NCBI RefSeq assembly: GCF_002929335.1
Contig: NZ_PJIL01000002.1
Span: 445,514-509,513 of the forward strand
DNA: 64,000 bases
Source: Arthrobacter sp. Y81
Lineage (GTDB): Bacteria; Actinomycetota; Actinomycetes; Actinomycetales; Micrococcaceae
Direction: 5' to 3'
The position numbers and the translations under genes were made by a program. Below the pieces are notes generated by a model, which saw nothing but the letters and a program-made list of their open reading frames with translations, was not told where the DNA came from and searched no databases. Positions 45,563 to 54,480 of the stretch are shown in pieces. Within the stretch, counting starts at the first letter, position 1. The number at the start of each line of letters is the position of its first letter.

Positions 45563-46338
45563 AGGTCCGGCCGGCGCTCCCGGAGGTACGGCACGGCGTC
45601 CCGCGCTTCCCGGGAGGCAGCTGCGGAGACTTCGGCGAACAGCAGATCCGGCGACGCTCCGGCCGCGGCCAGTAGCGTTCCGTCGGGACCGGCGATCACA
45701 CTGCCGCCCAGGAACTCGCAGCCGTCCTCCGTGCCCGAGTGATTGGCGTAGGCCACGGTCAGCTGACTCTCCAGTGCCCGTGCGCGCAGCAGGACCTGCG
45801 GGACGGAATCGAAGCCCTGCGACAGGGCCGTGGGAACCAGGAGCAGCTCGGCGCCGCGGACGGCGGCAGCACGCACGGCCTCCGGAAATTCGACGTCATA
45901 GCAGATCACCATGGAGGTCCTGATCCCGTGGAAGTCCACGACGGCGGGAGGTTCGGCTGCTGGGCTGAAGGCCTTGCGCTCCTCCGCGCCGAACAGGTGC
46001 ACCTTGGCGTAGTTCAGCAGCTCTGCACCCTCCTGGTCCACGAGGGTGGAGGTGATCTGCCACCGCCCGTCCGCGGTCACGGCCGGCAGGCTGTAGACCA
46101 GGGCGATGCCGTTCCGCCGGGCGATGCCGGCCAGCTGCCGGCGGATGGACGGCAGCCTGGCAGGGTCCAGATCCGCCCGGATCCGAAGGGGCGCGTAACC
46201 CACGGGGAACAATTCCGGCGTGACCAGCACCCGGGCCCCGGCCGCGGCGGCTCTTTGGGCGGCGTCATTGACTGCGCCGCAGTTGGCTTCCACATCGAGC
46301 ACGGCGGAGTTCGCCTGCATCAGCGCCAGCAGCACCAT
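45532..46338 (-). CDS. davA: Nitrilase-superfamily amidase (5-aminovaleramide amidase DavA type)
   Basis: 268 residues from ATG at 46336-46338 (AGAGGTGG upstream); P. putida DavA is about 264. The Glu-Lys-Cys triad is visible: Glu42 in VTPELFPVGY, Lys112 in NYAKVHLFG and Cys146 in VICYDVEFPE. Overall pattern (LLALMQANSA, NYAKVHLFG, SVIAGPDGTLLA) agrees with DavA. It would hydrolyse 5-aminovaleramide to 5-aminovalerate and ammonia, the step after DavB. Other omega-amidase roles cannot be excluded. Confidence 0.78.
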   Translation of the reverse strand: MVLLALMQANSAVLDVEANCGAVNDAAQRAAAAGARVLVTPELFPVGYAPLRIRADLDPARLPSIRRQLAGIARRNGIALVYSLPAVTADGRWQITSTLVDQEGAELLNYAKVHLFGAEERKAFSPAAEPPAVVDFHGIRTSMVICYDVEFPEAVRAAAVRGAELLLVPTALSQGFDSVPQVLLRARALESQLTVAYANHSGTEDGCEFLGGSVIAGPDGTLLAAAGASPDLLFAEVSAAASREARDAVPYLRERRPDLYRDWDSSTY

Positions 46339-46501
46339 TACCACCTCTAGAAGTCTCCGGGATGCCCGCGGGAACCCGCGGACTCTCTGTATCTACCAGC
46401 CTAGCCACGGGTGCCTGCGGTGGCCCAGGTGCATTTCCACCCGGAATCCGCGGCCGGCGGTGCGGAACGTCCGTGGGCACCGGTCCGGCAACGTGATTGC
46501 A

Positions 46502-46521
46502 TGTTGCGTTAACTTCTTGAC
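46502..46521 (+). promoter_or_regulatory. Conserved 20-bp element upstream of the ROK gene
   Basis: TGTTGCGTTAAnnnCTTGAC, identical in all defined positions to the copy at 47762-47781. Here GTTGC...GCAAC extends it into an imperfect palindrome of about 25 bp. It lies 33-52 bp before the ROK ATG and is a likely autoregulatory operator; ROK repressors bind such TTG/CAA-flanked sites. Confidence 0.6.
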
Positions 46522-46553
46522 TGCAACGGTGGAGATGGTGCACGCTTCATTGC

Positions 46554-47744
46554 ATGCCCTCAACACCGCGCTCAACGAGGAGCCGAACCAAGAATCCTGG
46601 TTCACAGTCCGCATTGAGGCACCTGAACCAGCAACGGATCATCGAGTGCCTTCTGAACGGTCCGTCAACCCAGGCTGAACTCGCCCGGCAGACCGGCCTG
46701 TCCACGGCCACGGTCTCCAACATCGTCAAGATCATGCAGGACGCCGGGCTGGCGTCCACGGAACCGATCACCAGTTCCGGCCGGCGCGCACTTAACGTCC
46801 GGCTCAACAGCAACGGGGCCGTCGCCGTGGGCATCGACTTCGGCCGCCGCCACCTCCGGGTGGTTCTCGCCACGCTGAGCTACCACATCATCGCCGAAGA
46901 GTCGGTGCTGCTGCCGCTGGGCCACCACTCCGACGAAGGCATCCGGGCCGCCGTCGACCTCCTGGCCAAACTGCTGGACGAAAGCGGCGTGGAACGCAGC
47001 GCCGTGGTGGGTGCCGGCGTCGGAATTCCCGGTCCCATCGACCGCCGCACGGGCACCGTTGCCCAAGGCGCCATCCTCCCTGAGTGGGTGGGAATCAACA
47101 TCCTCCAGCACCTTGAGGACACCCTGAATTTCCCCGTCTTTGTTGACAACGACGCCAATCTTGGTGCACTCTCCGAGGTCACCTGGGGACCCCACAGTGG
47201 CATCAGTAACCTGATGTTCCTGAAGATAGGTTCGGGCATCGGCGCAGGCCTGATCCTCAACAGTGCCCCGTACTACGGCAACGTGGGCATCACCGGCGAA
47301 ATCGGCCACGCCACCATCCATGAGCACGGCCTCATCTGCCGCTGCGGAAACAGGGGATGCCTTGAAACCATTGCCTCCACAACCACCATGATCGAGCTAC
47401 TCAGCCGCGGCGAGGAGAAGCCGCTCAGCGCCGAAGACATCGTCCGCAAGGCGCTGGAGCGGGACTCCGCAACCCTGCGGGTAGTGGACGACGCAGGCCT
47501 GGCCGTGGGCCGGGCCCTGGGCAACGTGGCCAACCTCATCAACCCGGAAGTCATTGTGGTGGGCGGTCCGCTGGCCGGGTTGGGAGACCTGCTCCTGGAC
47601 CCCATCCGACGGGGGCTTGTCCGCCATGCGGTGCCCGTGATCGGCGAGACCACCACTCTGACGATGTCGTCGCTGGGCGACCGGGCGGAGGCGCTCGGGG
47701 CTGCCGCACTCGTCTTCCAGCATGCGGGAATACGCCGCTCCTGA
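46554..47744 (+). CDS. ROK-family transcriptional regulator
   Basis: 396 residues. An N-terminal winged helix (NQQRIIECLLNGPSTQAELA, STATVSNIVKIM) precedes a ROK sugar-kinase-like domain with GIDFGRRHLRVVLA, KIGSGIGAGLILN and the zinc-binding CRCGNRGCLETIA. It is of the XylR/NagC repressor type that responds to a sugar or sugar phosphate. The gene precedes the sugar importer by 130 bp, and both are preceded by the same 20-bp element. Confidence 0.88.
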   Translation: MPSTPRSTRSRTKNPGSQSALRHLNQQRIIECLLNGPSTQAELARQTGLSTATVSNIVKIMQDAGLASTEPITSSGRRALNVRLNSNGAVAVGIDFGRRHLRVVLATLSYHIIAEESVLLPLGHHSDEGIRAAVDLLAKLLDESGVERSAVVGAGVGIPGPIDRRTGTVAQGAILPEWVGINILQHLEDTLNFPVFVDNDANLGALSEVTWGPHSGISNLMFLKIGSGIGAGLILNSAPYYGNVGITGEIGHATIHEHGLICRCGNRGCLETIASTTTMIELLSRGEEKPLSAEDIVRKALERDSATLRVVDDAGLAVGRALGNVANLINPEVIVVGGPLAGLGDLLLDPIRRGLVRHAVPVIGETTTLTMSSLGDRAEALGAAALVFQHAGIRRS

Positions 47745-47761
47745 TCGTTTCGTTATCTGGC

Positions 47762-47806
47762 TGTTGCGTTAAAGACTTGACGACAAGGGCTGTGATCCAG
47801 TTTACT
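47762..47806 (+). promoter_or_regulatory. Promoter of the sugar importer with the 20-bp element over its -35
   Basis: The element TGTTGCGTTAAnnnCTTGAC (47762-47781) overlaps a -35 TTGACG (47777-47782), followed after 18 bp by TTTACT (47801-47806). Binding by the ROK protein would block RNA polymerase. The transcript would have a leader of about 65 nt. Confidence 0.6.
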
Positions 47807-47874
47807 TTTTCATCAGACGGCCCTGCGGTTTGCGGGGCGGACAACGAAGTCATGCATTGGAGGCGTAAGGGCAT

Positions 47875-49434
47875 ATGACGTCCCAGACCACGCACAGCGA
47901 TCCGATACTTCTCGAGATGCGCTCCATCACCAAGGAATTCCCCGGCGTTAAAGCTTTGTCCGAGGTAAGCCTGCGGGTGAAGGCCGGCGAGATCCACGCA
48001 ATCTGTGGTGAGAACGGCGCCGGCAAGTCCACCCTCATGAAAGTCCTGTCCGGCGTGTACCCGTACGGCAGCTACGACGGCGACATCGTCTACCAAAACG
48101 AGGTTCAGCAGTTCAAGGACATCCGCGCCAGCGAGCATGCCGGCATCGTGATCATCCACCAGGAACTGGCGCTCATTCCCGAGCTGTCCATCATGGAGAA
48201 CATCTTCCTGGGCAACGAACCCACCAAGCGCGGCGTGATCGACTGGGCCGAGGCCAGGACCCGGTCCACGGAGCTACTGGCCAGGGTGGGGCTGCGCGAA
48301 GATCCCGATACCGCCATCAAGGAAATCGGCGTCGGCAAGCAGCAGCTGGTGGAAATCGCCAAGGCCCTGAGCAAGTCGGTAAAACTGCTGATTCTGGACG
48401 AGCCGACGGCAGCGCTGAACGAATCCGATTCCCAGCACCTGCTGGATCTCATGCTGGGGCTCAAGGGCCGCGGCATCACGTCCATCATCATTTCCCACAA
48501 GCTCAACGAGATCGAACAGATCGCCGACTCCATCACCATCATCCGTGACGGCAAGTCCATCGAGACCCTCGATGTGAAGGCCGACGGCGTTGACGAGGAC
48601 CGCATCATCAAGGGCATGGTGGGCCGGACGCTGGAATCCCGATTCCCGGACCACGAACCCAAGATCGGCGAGGTGTTCTTTGAGGTCAAGGACTGGAATG
48701 TGGGCCACCCGCAGATCCAGGACCGGATGGTCTGCAAGAACTCCAACTTCTTCGTCCGCCGCGGCGAGATCGTCGGTTTCGCCGGGCTGATGGGCGCCGG
48801 CCGCACCGAGCTGGCACGCTCGGTGTTCGGCCGCTCATACGGGCGGTTCATCTCGGGCCAGATCTACAAGGACGGCAAGGAGGTCACGCTCCGCACCGTA
48901 CGCCAGGCGATCGACAGCGGACTTGGCTACGTCACGGAGGACCGCAAGTCCCTCGGCCTGAACCTCCTCGATGACATCAAAACCACCACCGTCGCGGCCA
49001 ACCTCAAGAAGATCAGCAAGCACAACGTGGTGGATCCCAACAAGGAGTTCACCGTTGCGGAGCAGTACCGCAAGTCGCTGCGGACCAAGACGCCCTCGGT
49101 GGAAGAAGGCGTCGCCAAGCTCTCGGGCGGCAACCAGCAGAAAGTGGTGCTCGCGAAATGGATGTTCACCGACCCGGACCTGCTGATTCTTGACGAGCCC
49201 ACCCGCGGCATCGACGTCGGCGCCAAGTACGAGATCTACGGCATCATCCAGCAGCTGGCCAACCAGGGCAAGGGAGTGATCGTGATTTCCTCCGAGCTGC
49301 CGGAGCTGCTTGGCCTCTCCGACCGCATCTACACCATCTTCGAAGGCGCCATCACAGGTGTCCTGGACAAGGATGACGCCAGCCAGGAAAGCCTGATGAA
49401 GCTCATGACATCCGCCCGCAAGACCGCCGCCTGA
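47875..49434 (+). CDS. mmsA: Monosaccharide ABC importer ATPase (MmsA/GguA type)
   Basis: 519 residues, ATG start with GGAGG some 14 nt upstream and AAGGG nearer. Two ABC cassettes: the first has [22 protein letters not shown] and [11 protein letters not shown]; the second has [26 protein letters not shown] and [12 protein letters not shown]. This is the RbsA/XylG family; length and the [13 protein letters not shown] stretch fit the multiple-sugar MmsA/GguA group. It energises uptake through the permease encoded next. Confidence 0.92.
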   Translation: MTSQTTHSDPILLEMRSITKEFPGVKALSEVSLRVKAGEIHAICGENGAGKSTLMKVLSGVYPYGSYDGDIVYQNEVQQFKDIRASEHAGIVIIHQELALIPELSIMENIFLGNEPTKRGVIDWAEARTRSTELLARVGLREDPDTAIKEIGVGKQQLVEIAKALSKSVKLLILDEPTAALNESDSQHLLDLMLGLKGRGITSIIISHKLNEIEQIADSITIIRDGKSIETLDVKADGVDEDRIIKGMVGRTLESRFPDHEPKIGEVFFEVKDWNVGHPQIQDRMVCKNSNFFVRRGEIVGFAGLMGAGRTELARSVFGRSYGRFISGQIYKDGKEVTLRTVRQAIDSGLGYVTEDRKSLGLNLLDDIKTTTVAANLKKISKHNVVDPNKEFTVAEQYRKSLRTKTPSVEEGVAKLSGGNQQKVVLAKWMFTDPDLLILDEPTRGIDVGAKYEIYGIIQQLANQGKGVIVISSELPELLGLSDRIYTIFEGAITGVLDKDDASQESLMKLMTSARKTAA

Positions 49435-49479
49435 CCCTGTGGATACCTCCAGAACCTTCCAGACACAAGGACCGAAACA

Positions 49480-50751
49480 ATGAACGCGCTCAAGAAGCTC
49501 TTTGGCGGAAACACCCGCCAATTCGGCATGATCTTCGCCCTGGTTGCACTGATCGTCTTTTTCCAGATTTTCACTGAGGGCCGCACGCTCACCCCGGGCA
49601 ACGTCATCAACCTCTTCAACGGCAACTCCTACATCCTGATCCTGGCCATCGGCATGGTCCTGGTGATCATTGCCGGCCACATCGACCTCTCTGTCGGCTC
49701 CGTGGCCGCCTTCGTCGGCGTCGCCGTGGCCCTGGCGATCCGTGACTGGGGCATCCCCTGGTACGCCGGTGTCCTGCTGGGCCTGGCACTCGGGGCGCTG
49801 ATCGGGGCCTGGCAAGGGTTCTGGACCGCCTATGTGGGCATCCCGGCCTTCATCGTCACCCTTGCCGGCATGCTGCTGTTCCGCGGCTTCAACCAGTTCG
49901 TCGGCAAGTCCAACACCATCCCGGTCCCCAACGACTTCCAGTACCTCGGATCGGGCTACCTCCCCGAGGTGGGACCCAGCACCGGGTACAACAACCTCAC
50001 CCTGCTCCTGGGCCTGCTGGCCGTGGCCTGGGTGGTCTTCAGCGAAGTCCGTTCACGCCGCCGGGCCATCGCGCTGGGTGCCGAAGTCCCCGAATCCTGG
50101 GTGATGATCCTCAAGCTGGTCCTGATCTGCGGCGCCATCCTGTACGCCACGTACCTGTTCGCCACCGGCCGCCCGGGCACGTCCTTCCCCATCCCCGGCC
50201 TGATCCTCGCCGTCCTGGTCATCATCTACGGCTTCATCTCGTCCAAGACCATCGTCGGCCGCCACATCTACGCTGTGGGCGGCAACCGGCACGCCGCCGA
50301 ACTCTCAGGCGTCCAGTCCAAGAAGGTCAACTTCCTGGTGATGATGAACATGTCCATCCTGGCCGGCCTGGCCGGCATGATCTTCGTTGGCCGCTCCACC
50401 GCCTCCGGCCCGTTCGACGGCGTCGGCTGGGAACTGGACGCCATCGCTGCCGTGTTCATCGGCGGCGCCGCCGTGACCGGCGGCGTGGGCACCGTGATCG
50501 GCTCGATCGTCGGCGGCCTGGTCATGGCTGTACTGAACAACGGCCTGCAGCTCCTGGGCGTCGGCGCCGACCTCACCCAGATCATCAAGGGCCTGGTGCT
50601 CCTGATCGCCGTCGCCTTCGACGTCTACAACAAGACACAGGGCAAGAAGTCCATCATCGGCATGATGATGAAGAACTTCGGCCGCACCAGCACCGAGCTG
50701 CAGCCGGACGAGACCACGGCCACCAAGGACGTCATCCGCAAGGAAGCCTGA
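49480..50751 (+). CDS. mmsB: Monosaccharide ABC importer permease (MmsB/GguB type)
   Basis: 423 residues, around ten helices. Family motifs: ILAIGMVLVIIAGHIDLSVGS, VGIPAFIVTLAGMLLFRGF, GRHIYAVGGNRHAAELSGV and ELDAIAAVFIGGAAVTGG. A long loop (residues ~150-205) separates the halves, as in GguB. It is 45 nt downstream of mmsA. Confidence 0.92.
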   Translation: MNALKKLFGGNTRQFGMIFALVALIVFFQIFTEGRTLTPGNVINLFNGNSYILILAIGMVLVIIAGHIDLSVGSVAAFVGVAVALAIRDWGIPWYAGVLLGLALGALIGAWQGFWTAYVGIPAFIVTLAGMLLFRGFNQFVGKSNTIPVPNDFQYLGSGYLPEVGPSTGYNNLTLLLGLLAVAWVVFSEVRSRRRAIALGAEVPESWVMILKLVLICGAILYATYLFATGRPGTSFPIPGLILAVLVIIYGFISSKTIVGRHIYAVGGNRHAAELSGVQSKKVNFLVMMNMSILAGLAGMIFVGRSTASGPFDGVGWELDAIAAVFIGGAAVTGGVGTVIGSIVGGLVMAVLNNGLQLLGVGADLTQIIKGLVLLIAVAFDVYNKTQGKKSIIGMMMKNFGRTSTELQPDETTATKDVIRKEA

Positions 50752-50789
50752 GCGCTTCCCCACGATTCTCCGCACACCATCTAAAGAAA

Positions 50790-51899
50790 GTGAACCAAGC
50801 AATGCAAATGATTGGTAAAGCAGGAAAGGCAGCAGCGATCGCTGCTATTGCGGCACTGGCGCTGACAGCCTGCGGCCGCGCCGAAACCGGCACCACAGGT
50901 GGTACCAGCGGCGGCGAGGCATTCCCCCAGAACTCCTCGATCGGCGTCGCGCTCCCCCAGAAGACCAGTGAAAACTGGGTGCTGGCCGAAAAGCTGTTCA
51001 ACGACGGCCTGAACGGAGCCGGCTTCAAGGCTGACGTCCAGTTCGCCAACGGCGGCGTCTCCGAGCAGCAGAACCAGATCAGCGCCATGGTCACCAAGGG
51101 TGCAAAGGTCATCATCGTGGGTGCCATCGACGGGGCCCAACTGGGTACCCAGCTCAAGCAGGCCAAGGACTCCGGCGCCACCATCATCGCCTACGACCGT
51201 CTGCTCCTGAACACCGAGAACGTGGACTACTACGTGGCCTACGACAACTTCAAGGTGGGTGAGCTCCAGGGCCAGGCGCTGCTGGACGGCATGAAGGCCA
51301 AGAAGCCTTCCGGCCCGTACAACATCGAGCTGTTCGCCGGTTCCCCGGATGACGCCAACGCGAAGGTCTTCTTCGACGGCGCCATGAGCATCCTCCAGCC
51401 GAAGATCGACGACGGAACGCTGAAGGTGCTGTCCGGCCAGAAGTCCTTCGAGCAGGCCGTTACCCAGGGCTGGAAGGCTGAGAACGCCCAGCGTCGGGCC
51501 GACACCCTGCTGACCGGCAGCTACGGCACCGCTTCCCTTGACGGCGTCCTGTCCCCGAACGACACCCTGGCGCGTGCAGTCCTGACGTCCGTCAAGGCTG
51601 CCGGCAAGCCGCTTCCGATCATCACCGGCCAGGACTCAGAGGTTGAGTCCGTCAAGTCCATCATGGCCGGCGAGCAGTACTCCACCATCAACAAGGACAC
51701 CCGCAAGCTCGTTGAGCACGCGATCACCATGGTCAAGGACATCCAGGCCGGCAAGACGCCTGAGATCAACGATGACAAGTCCTACAACAACACGGTCAAG
51801 ACGGTTCCGGCATACCTGCTGGATCCGGTCATCGTGACCAAGGAGAACGTCAAGACGGCCTACGTCGACGATCCGGTACTCGGCCCGATCACCAAGTAG
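50790..51899 (+). CDS. chvE: Sugar-binding lipoprotein (ChvE/XylF type)
   Basis: 369 residues, GTG start (an ATG 12 nt later is equally possible). A lipoprotein signal with lipobox LALTAC (Cys about residue 29) precedes a periplasmic-binding fold: IGVALPQKTSENWV, GVSEQQNQISAMVTKGAKV, and IIAYDRLLLNTENVDYYVAYD as in ChvE. Unusually the binding protein is last in the operon rather than first. It is followed by a strong terminator. Confidence 0.9.
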   Translation: MNQAMQMIGKAGKAAAIAAIAALALTACGRAETGTTGGTSGGEAFPQNSSIGVALPQKTSENWVLAEKLFNDGLNGAGFKADVQFANGGVSEQQNQISAMVTKGAKVIIVGAIDGAQLGTQLKQAKDSGATIIAYDRLLLNTENVDYYVAYDNFKVGELQGQALLDGMKAKKPSGPYNIELFAGSPDDANAKVFFDGAMSILQPKIDDGTLKVLSGQKSFEQAVTQGWKAENAQRRADTLLTGSYGTASLDGVLSPNDTLARAVLTSVKAAGKPLPIITGQDSEVESVKSIMAGEQYSTINKDTRKLVEHAITMVKDIQAGKTPEINDDKSYNNTVKTVPAYLLDPVIVTKENVKTAYVDDPVLGPITK

Positions 51900-51926
51900 T
51901 CCGCGCTTCGGCGCCTGCAAGTCAAA

Positions 51927-51961
51927 GGCCCCGGCCCGCCCGACAGGGTGGGACCGGGGCT
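51927..51961 (+). terminator. Terminator of the sugar importer operon
   Basis: A GC-rich hairpin GGCCCCGG...CCGGGGCT with the inner pairing CCCGCC/GGGTGG starts 28 nt after the chvE stop and is followed by CTTGCGTT. Confidence 0.7.
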
Positions 51962-52098
51962 CTTGCGTTCCCCGGACCGCACAGCCGCCCGGTCTTCACA
52001 GCGCAAACACAGCTTCGGCCCGACCTCCGCACAGCCGCGCGCAGCACTGTGGGATCAGCACGCCGGCCATCCCGTCCGGCCAGAGATCTAGGAGTACC

Positions 52099-53571
52099 GT
52101 GAGCGTCCTCGCCCGAAGTGTAGGCAATGCCTTCAGAAACAAGGTCCGAACCGGGGCCGTGGTGGCGGTGCTGGCAGTGGCAATCGGCCTGGCCCTGTCC
52201 ATGCTGGTGGCCAACCAGGCAGTTGCCGCCAAAGTCACCGAACTGAACGCATCGGTGGGCACCGTGCTGACCGTCAACCCGGCGGGCGGCCAGGGCTTCG
52301 AAGGCGGCGGCGAACCGCTCACGGCTGAACAGGCCGCCACTGCGGCAGCGGTGCCCAACGTGACCGGCGTGGTCGGCACCAAGGCGCTGCGCCTGCGCAA
52401 CGCAACCGAAGCCGCAGCACAGTCCGCCGCCGGAACCCAAGGAGCCGGAACACAGGCGGCCGGCCCCGGCGGAGGCCAGGGCGGACCCGGCGGGCAGACC
52501 ACCACCACGCTGACCACCAGCCTCACCGCCGCCGTCGACGCCGGAACGCTCGGCAACCGCAACCAGGCCGGCGAGGGAACCACCGGATCAACCGGAACCA
52601 CCCAGCCGGCGCGGACCATGTCGCTGCCCATCACCGCCACCGGAACCGGCGCCGAGGTGGACAGCACGGGCAGGGCCCTCGAGATCACCGAAGGTTCCGG
52701 CCTGGGCGACTACACCGCCGAGTCAACCAACGCGCTCCTGGGCACCACCCTCGCCGAAAAGAACGGCCTCAAGGTGGGCTCCACGTTCACCATCAATGAC
52801 CAGACCTACACCGTTGCCGGCCTATTCGATGCAGGCACCTCGTTCGGCAACAACGCCCTCTACGTCACCCTCCCGTCCGCCCAGACACTGGCTGAACTTC
52901 CCGGCGAGCTGTCCACCATGATCGTCACGGTGAACAGCATGGAGAACGTGGACGCCGCCAAGACCGCGCTCCAGGACGCCCTCGGTACCGGCAAGGCCGA
53001 TGTCACCCAGGGCCAGCGCAACCTGGAAACCGCCGTCAGCTCCCTGGGCAGCGTCAAGAACATCTCCTTCATCGCGTTCGTCGCCGCACTGGGCACGGCC
53101 GGCCTGATCATCCTCCTGATCATGGTGATGCTGGTCCGCGAGCGCCGTCGTGAAATCGGTGTGCTCAAGGCGATCGGCGCCCCCAACCGCACCATCGGAC
53201 TCCAGTTCGTCCTTGAGGCGCTGGTCCTGGTGGCGCTCGGCAGCGTGGTGGGTGCCGCCGTCGCGTCCTTCGCCAGCGGAGGCATTGCCTCCGCCCTGAT
53301 CAGCTCCAATTCGACGACGGCGGCGGCCACCACCACCGGCCGCGGCATGCCCGGCGGGGCGGCTGGCTTCCCCGGCGGCGGCGCTGGTCTTCCCTCTGGG
53401 GGGCCGTTCGGCGGCGCGTCCCAGCTCCTGACGACAGTCACCGCTAGCGCCTCCCCCGGCGTGATCGCGGCGGGCATAGCCGCAGTGTTCGGCGTCGCCA
53501 TCATCGGCGCCCTGGTTCCCGCACTCCTGACCGCCCGCATCCGCCCCATCGAAGTCCTCCGAGGAGAGTAG
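52099..53571 (+). CDS. ABC transporter permease (MacB/FtsX type)
   Basis: 490 residues, GTG start. One N-terminal helix (about 18-38), a large extracytoplasmic MacB_PCD-like domain (about 40-320) with a Gly/Thr/Gln-rich low-complexity part near 120-175, then three C-terminal helices with RERRREIGVLKAIGAPNRTIGLQFV, the FtsX-family motif. The periplasmic linker before the last helix is Gly-rich (GRGMPGGAAGFPGGG). It pairs with the ATPase encoded 3 bp downstream. Such pairs export or extract peptides and lipids rather than import. Confidence 0.87.
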   Translation: MSVLARSVGNAFRNKVRTGAVVAVLAVAIGLALSMLVANQAVAAKVTELNASVGTVLTVNPAGGQGFEGGGEPLTAEQAATAAAVPNVTGVVGTKALRLRNATEAAAQSAAGTQGAGTQAAGPGGGQGGPGGQTTTTLTTSLTAAVDAGTLGNRNQAGEGTTGSTGTTQPARTMSLPITATGTGAEVDSTGRALEITEGSGLGDYTAESTNALLGTTLAEKNGLKVGSTFTINDQTYTVAGLFDAGTSFGNNALYVTLPSAQTLAELPGELSTMIVTVNSMENVDAAKTALQDALGTGKADVTQGQRNLETAVSSLGSVKNISFIAFVAALGTAGLIILLIMVMLVRERRREIGVLKAIGAPNRTIGLQFVLEALVLVALGSVVGAAVASFASGGIASALISSNSTTAAATTTGRGMPGGAAGFPGGGAGLPSGGPFGGASQLLTTVTASASPGVIAAGIAAVFGVAIIGALVPALLTARIRPIEVLRGE

Positions 53572-53573
53572 CC

Positions 53574-54281
53574 ATGATCGAAGTCAAGAATCTCGTCCGC
53601 ACCTTCAAGTCCGGCGACCGCACCATCAAACCCGTCAACGACGTCAGCTTCGAACTCGAACAGGGCACGCTCGCCTCCATCGTGGGCAAGAGCGGCAGCG
53701 GCAAGAGCACGCTGCTGTCCCTGCTGGGTGCGCTGGACAAGCCCACCAGCGGAGACGTCGTCGTCAACGGCGTCAGCCTGGCCAGCATGCCGGACGGCAA
53801 GCTGACCGAATACCGGCGCCGCGACATCGGCTTCGTCTTCCAGCAGTTCAACCTGATCCCCAACCTGTCCGCCGTGGACAACGTGATGCTGCCCATGGAG
53901 TTCGCGGGGGTCCGCAAGGCCGCGCGGCTTGCGCGGGCAAAGGACCTGCTGGAGCAGGTGCAGCTGGATCCGGAGAAGCACGTGCGCCGCATCAACCGCC
54001 TGTCGGGCGGCGAGCAGCAGCGTGTGGCGATTGCCCGCGCGCTTGCCAACGAGCCCAAGCTCATCCTGGCCGACGAGCCGACCGGAAACCTGGACGAGCA
54101 GACCGGTGACCACATCATCGAGCTCCTCAGCTCGCTCAGCCGCGACCACAACACCACCATCCTGGTGGTCACGCACGACAGGGCACTGGCCAACAAGACG
54201 GACCGCCGATTCCGGCTCCAGCAGGGGCGCCTCTCCGAAGAGCCCGCACGCACCCGGGTGGGAGCGGCCGCCCCGGCGTAG
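53574..54281 (+). CDS. ABC transporter ATPase (MacB/LolD type)
   Basis: 235 residues. Walker A VGKSGSGKSTLL, Q-loop FVFQQFNLIPNLSAVDNV, signature LSGGEQQRVAIARAL, Walker B LILADEPTGNLD and H-loop VVTHDRALANKTD place it in the LolD/MacB/FtsE group. It is the partner of the permease upstream. Confidence 0.92.
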   Translation: MIEVKNLVRTFKSGDRTIKPVNDVSFELEQGTLASIVGKSGSGKSTLLSLLGALDKPTSGDVVVNGVSLASMPDGKLTEYRRRDIGFVFQQFNLIPNLSAVDNVMLPMEFAGVRKAARLARAKDLLEQVQLDPEKHVRRINRLSGGEQQRVAIARALANEPKLILADEPTGNLDEQTGDHIIELLSSLSRDHNTTILVVTHDRALANKTDRRFRLQQGRLSEEPARTRVGAAAPA

Positions 54282-54287
54282 GCGGGG

Positions 54288-54331
54288 GCGCCCGGGAGCG
54301 TCGGTGGGAGCGCCCGGGAGCGTCGGTGGGA
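54288..54331. repeat. Two tandem copies of a 22-bp unit
   Basis: The 22-bp unit starting GCGCCCGGGAGCGTCGGTGG is repeated exactly twice (54288-54309 and 54310-54331), right after the ATPase stop. The last bases flow into GGAGCTGAG, which pairs with CTCAGCTCC at 54360-54368 (22-nt loop), a possible terminator for the ABC pair. Confidence 0.8.
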
Positions 54332-54355
54332 GCTGAGGGCGGGCCGATTTGGACC

Positions 54356-54480
54356 CTCTCTCAGCTCCTGCAGTCTTTAAGGCAACCCTCTCTCACTTTT
54401 CGCACGAAATATTCGGACGCTCTCTCAGTACTTGCGCGTATTTCCTGAACGCTCTCTCAGCTGAGTGAGAGGATGGCACA
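54356..54480. repeat. Four CTCTCTCA boxes spaced exactly 32 bp
   Basis: CTCTCTCA begins at 54356, 54388, 54420 and 54452, an exact 32-bp period. Between boxes the DNA is degenerate but still alike (a TTGC/CGCAC stretch mid-unit, and CGGACG or TGAACG before the next box in units 2 and 3). The last box runs into CAGCTGAGTGAGAGG and the ATG of the oxidoreductase gene. It is not coding. This is a decayed tandem repeat or a phased set of protein sites upstream of that gene. Confidence 0.8.

Noticed and set aside
54356..54480. CRISPR array
   Set aside because: The identical part is only 8 bp, there are no cas genes, and the intervening DNA is itself weakly repeated rather than unique spacers.
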